Below are positions 15,511-24,498 of a stretch of 34,973 bases of DNA, piece after piece. This DNA is from Thiobacillaceae bacterium. Lineage in GTDB: Bacteria; Pseudomonadota; Gammaproteobacteria; Burkholderiales; Thiobacillaceae. The notes under the pieces are model-generated. The model had not been told where the DNA came from and did not search any database. It saw only the letters and a list, made by a program, of their open reading frames with translations. Made by a program: the position numbers and the translations under genes. How positions within the stretch are numbered: the stretch's first letter is position 1; every line of letters starts with the position of its first letter. The DNA lies in assembly GCA_025054655.1 (NCBI GenBank), contig JANWZL010000082.1:1-34973 (forward strand). Reading direction: 5' to 3'.

Positions 15511-16254
15511 ATGATCAAGTTCAAACACGAGTCCCTGGAGACCAACACCGGCCTGCTGCTGGTGGCCACCATGCTGGCCATCAGTGTGGCCGGCATGGTG
15601 GAGATCGCCCCCCTGTTCCTGATCAAGGATACGGTCGAGGACGTGCCCGGCGTGCGTCCCTACACCCCTCTGGAACAGCTCGGGCGCGACATCTACATCC
15701 GCGAAGGCTGCTACACCTGTCACTCGCAGATGATCCGCCCGTTCCGCGATGAGCAGCTGCGCTACGGCCACTACTCGCTGGCGGCGGAGTCGAAATACGA
15801 CCACCCCTTTCAGTGGGGCTCCAAGCGCACGGGCCCGGATCTGGCCCGTGTGGGGGGGAAGTATTCCAACGAGTGGCACGTGCAGCACCTGATCGCGCCC
15901 CGCTCGGTGGTGCCCGAGTCGGTAATGCCGAACTATCCCTGGTTGATGGAGAACCGCCTGGACTACGCCGACATCGGCGCGCGCATGCGGGCGCTGCGGG
16001 CGGTGGGTGTGCCTTATTCGCTCAATCAGGCGGAATATGAGCGTAATGTAAAGCAGTTCGGTGCGGAGATGGCCGCCCAACTGCACATCCCCAACGCGCG
16101 CGAGAGTCTCATCGCCCAGGTCAAGGCCAACAACTACGACGGCGATCCGAGTTTCGTGAGCGAGATGGACGCCTTGGTGGCCTATCTGCAGGTGCTGGGC
16201 ACCATGGTGGACTTCAGCAAGATCAAACCGGAGGAGCTGGTCAAGTACCGCTGA
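15511..16254 (+). CDS. ccoO: cbb3-type cytochrome c oxidase mono-haem subunit II
   Basis: Encodes 247 residues with one N-terminal membrane anchor (about 14-34) and a periplasmic cytochrome c domain. The haem c motif is C67-Y-T-C70-H71 in [15 protein letters not shown]. The [23 protein letters not shown] and SVMPNYPWL segments are typical CcoO, the latter supplying the methionine ligand. It relays electrons from CcoP towards CcoN. It starts 15 bases after ccoN, within the operon. Confidence 0.98.
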   Translation: MIKFKHESLETNTGLLLVATMLAISVAGMVEIAPLFLIKDTVEDVPGVRPYTPLEQLGRDIYIREGCYTCHSQMIRPFRDEQLRYGHYSLAAESKYDHPFQWGSKRTGPDLARVGGKYSNEWHVQHLIAPRSVVPESVMPNYPWLMENRLDYADIGARMRALRAVGVPYSLNQAEYERNVKQFGAEMAAQLHIPNARESLIAQVKANNYDGDPSFVSEMDALVAYLQVLGTMVDFSKIKPEELVKYR

Positions 16255-16266
16255 GGTGCGCAGGCG

Positions 16267-16473
16267 ATGTCGGCTCTGCTCGACTGGCTGGCCAGGCCGG
16301 AAAACGCCAAACCGCTGGGGCTGGTCATCCTGTTTACGACCTTCTGCCTGATCGTGCTATGGGTCTATGGTAGCCGGCGGCGGGGCGAGCGGCTGGAGCG
16401 CTACAAGCACATCCCTTTTCTGGACGAAGCCGAGGACGTGAAGGACGCAGAAGATGGCAGAGCAACACGTTAA
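16267..16473 (+). CDS. ccoQ: cbb3 oxidase small subunit CcoQ
   Basis: Encodes 68 residues with a single transmembrane helix (about 17-35, LGLVILFTTFCLIVLWVYG) followed by a basic stretch (SRRRGERLERYKHIPFLD) and an acidic tail. This is the normal layout of CcoQ, which stabilises the cbb3 complex. Sequence conservation in this family is low, and position between ccoO and ccoP is decisive. The last 20 bases overlap ccoP. Confidence 0.92.
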   Translation: MSALLDWLARPENAKPLGLVILFTTFCLIVLWVYGSRRRGERLERYKHIPFLDEAEDVKDAEDGRATR

Positions 16474-17374
16474 GCCTCAGGGGCCGCAGACCACCGGCCA
16501 CGTCTGGGACGGCGACCTGCAGGAGTACAACAACCCGTTGCCGCAGTGGTGGCTCTACGGCTTCTACGTCACCATCCTGTTCGCCCTGGTCTATTGGATC
16601 GTCTATCCGGCCTGGCCGCTCGGCGAGGGTTTCACCACCGGGCTGAACAGCATCACCTACGTCAATTCCGAGGGCAAGGAGGAGACCTGGCACTGGAACA
16701 CGCGCGCCAAGCTGCTCAAGGAGACCCAAGCGGCGGCGGCGCAGCAGAAACCCTGGTTCGACCGTATCGCCCAGGCCTCTTATCAGCAGATCGTGCAGGA
16801 CCCTGAGCTGATGGGCTTCGTCAACTCGGCCGGCCGGGCCCTGTTCAACGACAACTGCGCTGGCTGTCACCAGATCGGTGGGGCCGGCAAGATCGGCCAT
16901 TATCCCAACCTCGCCGACGACAACTGGATCTATGGCGGCAGCTTCGAGAAGATTCGTGAGACCATCGTCAACGGCCGGCAGGGCTACATGCCACCCTTCG
17001 CCGAGGCCCTGAGCCGCGATCAGGTCGAGGCGCTGGCCCATTATGTGCTGTCGCTCTCGGGCGAGCCGCACGATGCCCGGCTCGCCGCCGAGGGCGACAA
17101 ACTCTTCCACAGCCACACCGGGGCCTGTTACTACTGCCACGGCAGCGACGCCAAGGGGCGGCAGGACATCGGTGCGGCCAACCTCACCGACCGCATCTGG
17201 GTATGGGCCAACGTGCCTGGGGCCAGAGACATGCCGGCCAAGGTCGCTGCGGTGCGTCAGGTCATCCTGGGCGGGCTCAACCGCGGCATCATGCCGGCCT
17301 GGGGTGGACGGCTCAACGAGGAACAGATCAAGGTCCTGACCGTCTATGTCCATCAGCTGGGCGGCGGACAGTGA
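16454..17374 (+). CDS. ccoP: cbb3-type cytochrome c oxidase di-haem subunit III
   Basis: Encodes 306 residues. The N-terminus is typical CcoP (GHVWDGDLQEYNNPLPQWW, then a membrane helix at about 33-54). Two haem c motifs follow, C135-A-G-C138-H139 and C225-Y-Y-C228-H229 (HTGACYYCHGSDAKG), each with a later methionine region (GRQGYMPPF and RGIMPAWGG). CcoP accepts electrons from soluble cytochromes. It overlaps ccoQ by 20 bases and ends the core operon. Immediately after its stop there are short open frames (26 and 54 codons) that look non-coding. Confidence 0.98.
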   Translation: MAEQHVKPQGPQTTGHVWDGDLQEYNNPLPQWWLYGFYVTILFALVYWIVYPAWPLGEGFTTGLNSITYVNSEGKEETWHWNTRAKLLKETQAAAAQQKPWFDRIAQASYQQIVQDPELMGFVNSAGRALFNDNCAGCHQIGGAGKIGHYPNLADDNWIYGGSFEKIRETIVNGRQGYMPPFAEALSRDQVEALAHYVLSLSGEPHDARLAAEGDKLFHSHTGACYYCHGSDAKGRQDIGAANLTDRIWVWANVPGARDMPAKVAAVRQVILGGLNRGIMPAWGGRLNEEQIKVLTVYVHQLGGGQ

Positions 17375-17548
17375 ATGAAACGCCGAATGAGCCTGTTGCG
17401 TGGGCGGAGGACTACATTGCGCGCTGCTCACCCCTCCGCCTGTGGGCATGACATCTCTCACGGCTGGCGCTGCGGGCGACTTGCCCTGCGCCCGTTCGCG
17501 ACGATCTCTTCAGCGTCGCCCGAACCCGCCGGCGTTTGAGGCGGCGGA

Positions 17549-17569
17549 CCCCGGCTCGCCGGGGTTTTT
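17549..17569 (+). terminator. Rho-independent terminator after ccoP
   Basis: CCCCGGC (17549-17555) and GCCGGGG (17558-17564) form a 7-bp GC stem with a two-base loop, followed directly by TTTTT. This is a classic terminator. It lies between ccoP and ccoG, about 175 bases after the ccoP stop and 30 before the ccoG start, so ccoG may have its own promoter or depend on readthrough. The rest of 17375-17599 has no convincing gene. Confidence 0.8.
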
Positions 17570-17599
17570 CGTTGGCTGAGGCCAACCGGAGCGAGGGGC

Positions 17600-19027
17600 G
17601 TGCACAGTCAAGGTCAGCAGCTACAGCTCTACGCCAAACGGGTGGCGGTAGTGCCGCGCTCGATCAGCGGGCGTTTCCGCAGCTTCAAGAGCGCGGTCCT
17701 CATCCTCGGCTTTGCCGTCTATTTCGGTCTGCCCTGGCTGCCCTGGGCGCGCGAGGGCGCCCCCGCGCAGGCGGTGCTGTTCGACATCCCGGGCCGCCGC
17801 TTCCTCATCTTCGACCTCACGGTCTATCCGCAGGACATCTTCCTGCTCTCGCTGTTCCTGTTCATCGCCGCGGCGTTGCTCTTCTTCGTCACCGCCCTCG
17901 TCGGGCGTGCCTTCTGCGGCTATTTCTGCTTCCAGACCCTGTGGACCGACGCCTTCATCTTCATCGAGCGCTGGCTGCAGGGCGAGCGGCCGCAGCGGCT
18001 CAGACTCGCCAGACTGCCCTGGTCGAGCGCGGAGAAACTCGTCAAGCTAGGGGCCACGCGCCTGGCCTGGCTGCTGCTGGCGTTCTGGACGGCGCTCACC
18101 TTCGTCCTCTACTTCGGCCACGCCCCCAGTCTCCTCGTCCGCTTCTTCCAGGGCGAGGCGCCGGCGGCGGCCTACATCACCGTGCTCACCCTCACGCTCA
18201 CGACCTATCTGGCCGCCGGGCTGCTGCGCGAGCAGGTGTGTATGTTCATCTGCCCCTATGGACGGTTTCAGAGCGTCATGTACGACCCGGAGACCCTCAC
18301 CGTGCATTACGACCGCCGCCGCGGCGAGGGCACGGCCGGGCGAGTACCGGCGCGCACGGGGCTGCGCACGCGCGAGGAGCGACAGGCGCGCGGGCACGGC
18401 GACTGCATCGACTGCGGACTGTGCGTGCAGGTCTGCCCGGTGGGTATCGACATCCGCGAGGGCTTGCAATATTCCTGCATCGCCTGCGGGCTGTGCATCG
18501 ACGCCTGCGACCAGATCATGGACAAGATGGGTTTCCCGCGCGGGCTGGTGCGCTACGACGCGGAGGCCAACCTCGCCCGCACGCAGCCCGGGCCGCCCCG
18601 GCTGGACTGGCGGCGGCTCAAGGTGCTGGGCTGGGGGGCGGCGCTCGTGTGCATGACCGGCGTGATGGCCTATGATCTCACCCACCGGCGCAGCTTCGAA
18701 CTGTCCATCCAGCAGGTGCGCCAGCCCCTGTACGTGGTGTTGTCCGACGGCAGCATCCGCAACCGCTACGAGATCCGTCTGACCAATCTCTCACCCGTCG
18801 AGGACAGCTATACGGTGAGCGCACGCGGCATCCCACCGGAGGCGCTCGACCTGGGCCATTTCCACACCATCACCGTGCGCAGCGGCAAAAGCGTCACGGT
18901 GCAGGCGAGCGTGCGGCTCGATCCCCTCACCGCCGCGCGCACGCCCGAGTTCGAGTTCGTCGTCCGCAACCGGCGGGGCGAGACCGTGGTCGATCCGGCC
19001 CATTTCTTCACGCGCAGATCGGGATGA
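17600..19027 (+). CDS. ccoG: Cytochrome c oxidase accessory protein CcoG (RdxA/FixG)
   Basis: Encodes 475 residues from a GTG start, preceded by GCGAGGGGC. A polyferredoxin-like membrane protein needed for copper handling during cbb3 assembly. Several membrane helices occur between about 30 and 215. FCGYFCFQTLWTD and VCMFICPYGRFQSVMYD are family signatures. Two 4Fe-4S clusters are indicated by CIDCGLCVQVCPVGIDIREG and CIACGLCIDACDQIMDKMG. The C-terminal periplasmic immunoglobulin-like domain starts near residue 365 (SIQQVRQPLYV). The stop overlaps the next gene as ATGA. Confidence 0.97.
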   Translation: MHSQGQQLQLYAKRVAVVPRSISGRFRSFKSAVLILGFAVYFGLPWLPWAREGAPAQAVLFDIPGRRFLIFDLTVYPQDIFLLSLFLFIAAALLFFVTALVGRAFCGYFCFQTLWTDAFIFIERWLQGERPQRLRLARLPWSSAEKLVKLGATRLAWLLLAFWTALTFVLYFGHAPSLLVRFFQGEAPAAAYITVLTLTLTTYLAAGLLREQVCMFICPYGRFQSVMYDPETLTVHYDRRRGEGTAGRVPARTGLRTREERQARGHGDCIDCGLCVQVCPVGIDIREGLQYSCIACGLCIDACDQIMDKMGFPRGLVRYDAEANLARTQPGPPRLDWRRLKVLGWGAALVCMTGVMAYDLTHRRSFELSIQQVRQPLYVVLSDGSIRNRYEIRLTNLSPVEDSYTVSARGIPPEALDLGHFHTITVRSGKSVTVQASVRLDPLTAARTPEFEFVVRNRRGETVVDPAHFFTRRSG

Positions 19028-19803
19028 ACCTGTTCGTCACCCTGTTCGGCGGCATGCTCGCCACCGCCCTGCTCTATGCCCTGGGCCGACGGCTGCGGTT
19101 GTCGAATTTCTGGGCTGCCGTGAGCGCCGCGGGCCTCACCGTGAGCGCCTATCTGGCGCACGTGGTCCTGCACCGGCCTGGCCTGGACGTCATCACCCTG
19201 CACCTGGTGGCCTATCCCACCATCGCCCTGCTGCTCAATCAGCTCTATGGCGGGCGCACGGGCCTCGCCCGCAACGTGCACTGGGTGCCCAAGCTGTTGC
19301 TCGCCTTCTTCGCCGTGCTGACCGTGCTCTATGGCGGTTTCATCTACGTCGCCGCGCATGGGCTGCCGCAATGGCTGGCCGCCTGGTGGCTGCCGCATGC
19401 CAGGGATGGGCGCGTGTACACCGGTTTTGCCGGCGTGGTCGAGCACGACCGGGGGGCGGCCAAGGTCATCGCCACGCACATGCGCACGGAGCAGCGCCTG
19501 GCCGAGCGCGGCTGGCGGGTCGAGATCGAGGGGCTGCGCGCGCCGCGCGCGGGTCAGCCCCAGCCGGTGCGGGTACGCGTCACCGATCGCCAGGACCTGG
19601 CGGTCACGGACCTGGCGGTGAAGCTGCAATGGGCCCGGCCGGGGCAGAGGCCATCAGCCGCGGTGGAGCTGGCGGCCGATGGCCACGGCGACTATCGGGG
19701 CAGCCTGCCCCCGCTGCCTGCAGGTGGCTGGGTGGTGTACCTGAGCCTCGAGCGCTCCGGTGCAGACCCGATACGCCTGGAACACAGCCTGCTGGTGCAC
19801 TGA
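19024..19803 (+). CDS. FixH/CcoH-like protein with an extra N-terminal membrane domain
   Basis: Encodes 259 residues, longer than the usual 150-170 of FixH/CcoH. Four hydrophobic stretches (about 3-20, 27-50, 55-77 and 91-117) precede a soluble domain (about 130-259) of beta-rich character, ending GWVVYLSLERSG, that resembles the periplasmic part of FixH. CcoH assists cbb3 maturation. The gene is coupled to ccoG (ATGA), which supports this role. The three additional helices are unlike standard FixH, which has a single anchor. An alternative is an unrelated membrane protein with a FixH-like tail. Assignment rests on position and general fold. Confidence 0.7.
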   Translation: MNLFVTLFGGMLATALLYALGRRLRLSNFWAAVSAAGLTVSAYLAHVVLHRPGLDVITLHLVAYPTIALLLNQLYGGRTGLARNVHWVPKLLLAFFAVLTVLYGGFIYVAAHGLPQWLAAWWLPHARDGRVYTGFAGVVEHDRGAAKVIATHMRTEQRLAERGWRVEIEGLRAPRAGQPQPVRVRVTDRQDLAVTDLAVKLQWARPGQRPSAAVELAADGHGDYRGSLPPLPAGGWVVYLSLERSGADPIRLEHSLLVH

Positions 19804-19876
19804 GCCCGATCGTCCCAATGTGCGGCCAGCCGGCCGGCGCGCCGAGGGGTGCGGTCGGCGGTGGGCTAGCGCGGCC

Positions 19877-20866
19877 TCAGGTCCACTCGTCCTTCAGGGC
19901 GCGGCTCAATAGCGCCCCCGCCGCCTGCTGTGGCGACAGCTCCTGATCGAGCAGGCGGCAGACCGTCTCGGTGATGGGCATGTCCACCCTCAGTTGCGCC
20001 GCCAGCCGCCTGACCTCGCGCGCGGTGGTCACCCCCTCCGCCACGTGGCCCAGCGCGCGCAGGATGGTCTCCAGCGATTCGCCGCGGGCGAGCCGCAGCC
20101 CCACCTGACGGTTGCGCGAGAGGTCGCCCGTGCAGGTGAGGATCAGGTCCCCCATGCCGGACAGGCCCATGAAGGTCTTGGGCTCGCCGCCCAGGTGCAC
20201 GCCCAGCCGGCTGACCTCGGCCAGACCGCGCGTGATGAGTGCGGCGCGGGCGTTGAGCCCGAACGCCAGGCCGTCCGATACCCCGGCGGCGATGGCGATG
20301 ACGTTCTTGACCGCACCGCCCACCTCGACGCCCACCACATCGGTGCTGGTGTAAGGACGCAGGCCTGGCGCGTGCAGGTCCTGCGCCGCGCGATGGGCGA
20401 AGTCGGCATCGCGCGAGGCCAGGGTGAGCGCCACGGGCAGCCCGCGCGCCACCTCCAGGGCGAAACTGGGGCCGGAGAGCACGGCGTGCGGCAGCCCCTC
20501 AGGCCACTCCTCGGCCACCACCTGATGAGGCAGCCTCATGCTGCCGGCCTCGAAGCCCTTGCACAGCCAGATGAGCGGCCGCAGGCAAGCGGCCTCGCGC
20601 AAGCGTCTGAGCAGGCTGCGCAACCCCCCCGTGGGGACGGCGCTGATCAGATAATCGGCAGCCCAGGCGGCCGCCGGCAGGTCATCGGTGACGTGCAGGG
20701 CAGGCGGCAGCGGCACGCCGGGCAGATGCCGCTCGTTCACCCGCGCCTTGCGCATGGCGCGCACGTGTTCGGGGTTGCGCGCCCACAGCCAGACCTCGGC
20801 GTGTGCGGCGAGGCGCACGGCCAGGCCCGTGCCCCAGGCGCCGGCCCCCAGTATGCACAGCTTCAT
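19877..20866 (-). CDS. gpsA: Glycerol-3-phosphate dehydrogenase [NAD(P)+]
   Basis: Encodes 329 residues. It reduces dihydroxyacetone phosphate to sn-glycerol 3-phosphate for phospholipid synthesis. The N-terminal dinucleotide-binding motif is LGAGAWGTGLA (about 6-16). The catalytic lysine region GAVKNVIAIAAGVSDGL, LSGPSFALEV, GLSGMGDLILTC and SRNRQVG are typical GpsA. It starts 22 bases after secB on the reverse strand, matching the common secB-gpsA order, and converges on the FixH-like gene. Confidence 0.98.
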   Translation of the reverse strand: MKLCILGAGAWGTGLAVRLAAHAEVWLWARNPEHVRAMRKARVNERHLPGVPLPPALHVTDDLPAAAWAADYLISAVPTGGLRSLLRRLREAACLRPLIWLCKGFEAGSMRLPHQVVAEEWPEGLPHAVLSGPSFALEVARGLPVALTLASRDADFAHRAAQDLHAPGLRPYTSTDVVGVEVGGAVKNVIAIAAGVSDGLAFGLNARAALITRGLAEVSRLGVHLGGEPKTFMGLSGMGDLILTCTGDLSRNRQVGLRLARGESLETILRALGHVAEGVTTAREVRRLAAQLRVDMPITETVCRLLDQELSPQQAAGALLSRALKDEWT

Positions 20867-20888
20867 GCCGCCAGGCGCGGACGTGGGC

Positions 20889-21356
20889 TCAGTTCGGCTG
20901 CTGACCGGCCTGGCGTGCCGCCTGTTGTTGCATGTACAGCAGCTCGAAGTTCACCGGCTGCAGCAGCAGCGGCGGGAAACCGGCCGACAGCACGGCGCTG
21001 GAGACCGCCTCGCGCGCGTAGGGAAAGAGGATGTTGGGGCAGCCGATGGCGAGCGCCGCCTCCAGCGCCTCCCTGGGCAGGTTCTGGATGCGGAAGATGC
21101 CGGCCTGGTGCAGCTCGACGAGGAAGGCCGTCTTGTCCTTGATCTTGGCCGTGATGGTCAAGGTCAGCTCGGTCTGGTAGATGTCCTGCTCGATGGCGCC
21201 GCTTTGCGTGTTGATCTGCATGTCGATCTGCGGCGCCTCGCGCTCCAGGAAGATCTGCGGTGCATTGGGCACCTCGACCGAGAGGTCCTTGATATAGATC
21301 TTTTCGATGTTGAAGAAGGGCTGGCCCTGAGTCTGCTGCGGTTGTTGTTCGCTCAT
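20889..21356 (-). CDS. secB: Protein-export chaperone SecB
   Basis: Encodes 155 residues, standard length. SecB keeps preproteins unfolded in the cytoplasm and hands them to SecA. Recognisable segments are FNIEKIYIKDLSVEVPNAP, EVTL-type strands (YQTELTLTITAKI), CPNILFPYAREAVSS and GGFPPLLLQPVNFE-like AGFPPLLLQPVNFELLY. It lies in a reverse-strand cluster trxC-secB-gpsA with its own promoter in the 78-base gap from trxC. SecB is widespread in Alpha-, Beta- and Gammaproteobacteria, which fits the proposed host. Confidence 0.98.
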   Translation of the reverse strand: MSEQQPQQTQGQPFFNIEKIYIKDLSVEVPNAPQIFLEREAPQIDMQINTQSGAIEQDIYQTELTLTITAKIKDKTAFLVELHQAGIFRIQNLPREALEAALAIGCPNILFPYAREAVSSAVLSAGFPPLLLQPVNFELLYMQQQAARQAGQQPN

Positions 21357-21385
21357 GGTGGGGATCGCTTTGCGGTGAAAGCCCC

Positions 21386-21391
21386 ATTATA
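21386..21391 (-). promoter_or_regulatory. -10 box of secB
   Basis: On the reverse strand GGTTATAATGG contains a consensus TATAAT about 30 bases upstream of the secB start. No good -35 hexamer is seen at 16-18 bases, so it may act with an activator or as a partly extended -10. Confidence 0.5.
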
Positions 21392-21434
21392 ACCAGCGCG
21401 GATGACATGCATGGGCGTACTGGCTCGGGCCGGT

Positions 21435-21854
21435 TCAATGGCGGGCGAGCCAGGCCGCCAGCTGCTGCGGCGGCAGCGCGCCGCTCACCCGGTCCACCTC
21501 GCGCCCGCCGCGAAACAGGGCGAGCGTGGGGATGCTGCGGATGCCATGACGCGCGGCCAGCTCGGGTTGCGCCTCGGTGTTGACCTTGGCGAAGCGCACG
21601 CGCCCGACGTATTGGGCCGCCATCTGCTGGAACACCGGGGCGAACATCTTGCACGGGCCGCACCACGGGGCCCAGAAGTCCACCAGCACGGGCAGCTCGT
21701 TGCGAGCGATGAATTTGTCGAAGTTGGCGGCGGTCAGCTCGACCGGCTGGGCAGGCAGCACCTCGGCCCCACAACGGCCACACTTGGGCCGATCGTGCAG
21801 ACGCTGCGGCGGCACGCGGTTGACGGTGCCGCATTGGGGACAGACCAGTTCCAT
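21435..21854 (-). CDS. trxC: Thioredoxin 2 (zinc-ribbon thioredoxin)
   Basis: Encodes 139 residues. An N-terminal zinc ribbon (C5/C8 in VCPQCG and C25/C28 in KCGRCG) precedes a thioredoxin domain with the active site C65-G-P-C68 in DFWAPWCGPCKMF and the cis-proline region RSIPTLALFRGG. This two-part structure is typical of TrxC, a disulfide reductase active under oxidative stress. It occupies the position upstream of secB where a glutaredoxin (grxC) is often found in Proteobacteria. Confidence 0.95.
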   Translation of the reverse strand: MELVCPQCGTVNRVPPQRLHDRPKCGRCGAEVLPAQPVELTAANFDKFIARNELPVLVDFWAPWCGPCKMFAPVFQQMAAQYVGRVRFAKVNTEAQPELAARHGIRSIPTLALFRGGREVDRVSGALPPQQLAAWLARH

Positions 21855-21916
21855 GCACGCCTCCAGGATGTCTTACTGCCCTCCAGATGGCGGCGGCAGG
21901 ACGAAAATCAACCGTC

Positions 21917-21939
21917 GGCGCGTGCGGCGCGCACGCGCC
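21917..21939 (-). terminator. Strong hairpin after the spermidine-synthase-like gene
   Basis: GGCGCGTGCG (21917-21926) and CGCACGCGCC (21930-21939) form a perfect 10-bp stem with a 3-base loop, just past the stop codon of the reverse-strand gene. The T-rich part (TTGATTTTCG) comes a few bases later, so termination is likely but not textbook. Confidence 0.5.
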
Positions 21940-21944
21940 CGGGC

Positions 21945-22736
21945 TCAGTCCGCTCCGGCGCCGTCGCCGTGCCCGGACAGGGCGTGCAGCGGGTTGCCGC
22001 TGCTCAGCCGTGCGAGGAAGTGCGGCAGCTCCAGTCCCAGGTCGCGCTGCCAGCGTTGTGCACGCCCGAGCAGGGTTTGGGGATCCAGCGGAGGTAGTGG
22101 GGGTTTGAGCCCGAAGACGATGACATTGGCCCTGCGCTCGGCCGGCAACGACAACACGCGGTCGGCGAAGGCCTGCGCGATGCGCTGCCGATAGACGGCA
22201 TAGTCGCGGTCCGTGGCCCACAGGTTGAACACCGCCACACCGCCCGGCCGCAGGGCCCGCGCGCAAGCGCGATAGAACTCCAGCGAGGCGAGCGCCTCGA
22301 CGATGCGCACCGCGTCGTAGCCGTCCACCAGCAGCACGTCCAGCGCCTCGTGCTGCGCATGCACGTACTCGGCCCCGTCGCCCAGGCGCACCTGCAGGCG
22401 CTCGTCGTCCGGCGGCAGCAGGAAGTGCGCGCGTGCCGCCGCCACCACCTCCGGGTTGATCTCCAGGGCGGTGAGTCTCATCTGCGGCAGGCGCCGATGG
22501 ATGAACTTGGCGATCGAGCCACCCCCCAGCCCGATCAGGGCCGCCTCTCGGGCGGTCGGGTGGAACAGCACGAAGGCCATCATCGCCCGCGTGTATTCGA
22601 GCTCCAGGTCGAACGGGGCGCGGATGCGCATGGCGCTTTGCACGGCCGGTCCGTCGAGATGCAGGAAGCGCACGCCGTCCTTCTCGCTCACCTGGACGGC
22701 GGCGTGGCTGCGGCCGCGGCGGGTCAGCAGACGCAT
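21945..22736 (-). CDS. Spermidine-synthase-like SAM-fold protein
   Basis: Encodes 263 residues from ATG 22736 (MRLLTRRGRSHAAVQVSEKD). The frame is open further upstream, but that part overlaps proS. The methyltransferase-like fold is shown by ALIGLGGGSIAKFIHRRLP (about 80-98), LTALEINPEVVAAARAHF, LGDGAEYV and DVLLVDGYDA, as in polyamine aminopropyltransferases. The protein lacks a clear full polyamine-binding N-terminal domain and is shorter than typical SpeE, so the substrate is uncertain. Such SpeE-like proteins of unknown function are common. It is divergent from proS with only 37 bases between the starts, leaving room for a very short leader. Confidence 0.8.
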   Translation of the reverse strand: MRLLTRRGRSHAAVQVSEKDGVRFLHLDGPAVQSAMRIRAPFDLELEYTRAMMAFVLFHPTAREAALIGLGGGSIAKFIHRRLPQMRLTALEINPEVVAAARAHFLLPPDDERLQVRLGDGAEYVHAQHEALDVLLVDGYDAVRIVEALASLEFYRACARALRPGGVAVFNLWATDRDYAVYRQRIAQAFADRVLSLPAERRANVIVFGLKPPLPPLDPQTLLGRAQRWQRDLGLELPHFLARLSSGNPLHALSGHGDGAGAD

Positions 22737-22773
22737 TTGGTAGAATGAGGGTTGGCAAATCGCAGGCGTAATT

Positions 22774-24498
22774 ATGCGCACATCCCGCTTTTTCCTCTCC
22801 ACCAGCAAAGAGGCCCCGGCCGAGGCGGAACTCATCAGCCACAAGCTCATGCTGCGCGCCGGCCTCATCCGGCGGCTGGGCGCCGGGCTGTATACCTGGA
22901 TGCCGCTGGGCCTGCGGGTGCTGCGCAAGGTGGAGGCCATCGTGCGGGAAGAGATGGACCGCGCCGGCGCCCTGGAGCTGCTCATGCCCAGCGTGATCCC
23001 GGCGGAGCTGTGGCAGGAGACCGGCCGCTGGGAGGCCTTCGGGCCGCAGATGCTCAAGCTCAAGGACCGGCATCAGCGCGACTTCCTCTACGGCCCCACG
23101 CACGAGGAGGTGATCACCGACCTCGCCCGCCGCGAGATCCGCTCCTACCGCCAGCTGCCGGTGAACTTCTACCAGATCCAGACCAAGTTCCGCGACGAGA
23201 TCCGGCCGCGCTTCGGGGTCATGCGCGCGCGCGAGTTCCTGATGAAGGATGCCTATTCCTTCCATGCCGACGAGGCCAGCCTGGAGGCCACCTATCGCGC
23301 CATGTACGACGCCTACAGCCGCATCTTTACCCGGCTGGGGCTTAAGTTTCGCGCCGTGGCCGCCGACACCGGGGCGATCGGCGGCAGTGTGTCGCACGAG
23401 TTCCACGTGCTTGCCGACAGCGGCGAGGACGCCATCGCCTATTGCCCCGATTCCGACTACGCCGCCAACGTGGAGCTGGCCGAGGCCCTGCCCCCCGCCA
23501 CGCCGCGGCCTGCCCCCAGCCAGCCGTTACGGAAGGTCCCCACGCCGGGGCGACACACGATCGAAGAGGTGTGCGCCTTTCTGCAGGTCGCTCCCAGCCA
23601 GGTGGTCAAGACCCTGCTCGTGCGCGGCGAGGCGGGCCTGATCGCCCTGCTCGTGCGCGGCGACCACGTGCTCAACGAGGTCAAGGCCGGCAAGCTGCCC
23701 GGCGTGCGAAGGCCGCTCGAGTTCGCCAGCGAGGCCGAGATCCGCGCCGCTGTGGGCTGTGGGCCCGGTTCCCTGGGGCCAGTGGGGCTTGGGCTGCCCA
23801 TCTACGCCGACCACGCCGTGCTGGCCCTGGCCGACTTCGTCTGCGGGGCCAACGCGGACGACCACCACCTCACCGGGGTGAACTTCGGCCGCGACCTGCC
23901 CGAGCCGCAGGCGGCCGACATCCGCAATGTGGTGGCGGGCGACCCCTCGCCCGATGGCCGTGGGGTGCTCGCCCTCTGCCGCGGCATCGAGGTGGGGCAC
24001 ATCTTCAAGCTGGGCACCAAGTATTCCGAGGCCATGGGCGCCAGCTTCCTCGACGAGCAGGGCAGAAGCCGTCCAATGATCATGGGCTGTTACGGCATCG
24101 GGGTGTCCCGCATCGTCGCCGCCGCCATCGAACAGGGGCACGACGAGCGCGGCATCGTCTTCCCGCAGGCCATCGCCCCCTTCGAGCTGGCCATCGTCGC
24201 CCTGGGCTATCATCGCATTCAAGCCGTGCGCGATACGGCCGATAAACTCTACGACGAGCTGCGTGCCGCCGGCATCGACGTGCTGCTGGACGACCGCGAC
24301 GAGCGACCCGGGGTGATGTTCGCCGATATGGAGCTGATCGGCGTGCCGCACCGGGTGGTGGTGAGCGAGCGGGGCCTGAAGGCGGGCGAGCTCGAATACC
24401 AGGCCCGCACCGACACAGCCGGCACGCGCATGGCTCTGTCCGCGGCATCGTCTTTCATCAGGGAGCGAGTGCAGACATGCCGCCCAGCCGATACCTGA
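22774..24498 (+). CDS. proS: Prolyl-tRNA synthetase, bacterial type with editing domain
   Basis: Encodes 574 residues, normal for the bacterial type. The class II core carries motif 2 ([20 protein letters not shown] and LMKDAYSFH) and motif 3 ([17 protein letters not shown]). The YbaK-like editing insertion that removes mischarged Ala-tRNA occupies about 235-385 ([33 protein letters not shown]). The C-terminal anticodon-binding domain includes [28 protein letters not shown] box at 22740-22745 is a possible -10. The last 22 bases overlap the next gene. Confidence 0.98.
   Translation: MRTSRFFLSTSKEAPAEAELISHKLMLRAGLIRRLGAGLYTWMPLGLRVLRKVEAIVREEMDRAGALELLMPSVIPAELWQETGRWEAFGPQMLKLKDRHQRDFLYGPTHEEVITDLARREIRSYRQLPVNFYQIQTKFRDEIRPRFGVMRAREFLMKDAYSFHADEASLEATYRAMYDAYSRIFTRLGLKFRAVAADTGAIGGSVSHEFHVLADSGEDAIAYCPDSDYAANVELAEALPPATPRPAPSQPLRKVPTPGRHTIEEVCAFLQVAPSQVVKTLLVRGEAGLIALLVRGDHVLNEVKAGKLPGVRRPLEFASEAEIRAAVGCGPGSLGPVGLGLPIYADHAVLALADFVCGANADDHHLTGVNFGRDLPEPQAADIRNVVAGDPSPDGRGVLALCRGIEVGHIFKLGTKYSEAMGASFLDEQGRSRPMIMGCYGIGVSRIVAAAIEQGHDERGIVFPQAIAPFELAIVALGYHRIQAVRDTADKLYDELRAAGIDVLLDDRDERPGVMFADMELIGVPHRVVVSERGLKAGELEYQARTDTAGTRMALSAASSFIRERVQTCRPADT

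Noticed and set aside
17371-17539. Short frames right after ccoP (26 and 54 codons)
   Set aside because: No conserved features, no ribosome binding site beyond the overlapping stop, and they run into the terminator region.
20863-23406. 847-codon reverse-strand frame
   Set aside because: It runs antisense to proS and out of frame through secB, trxC and the spermidine-synthase-like gene, all of which are recognised real proteins. Its length reflects high GC content.
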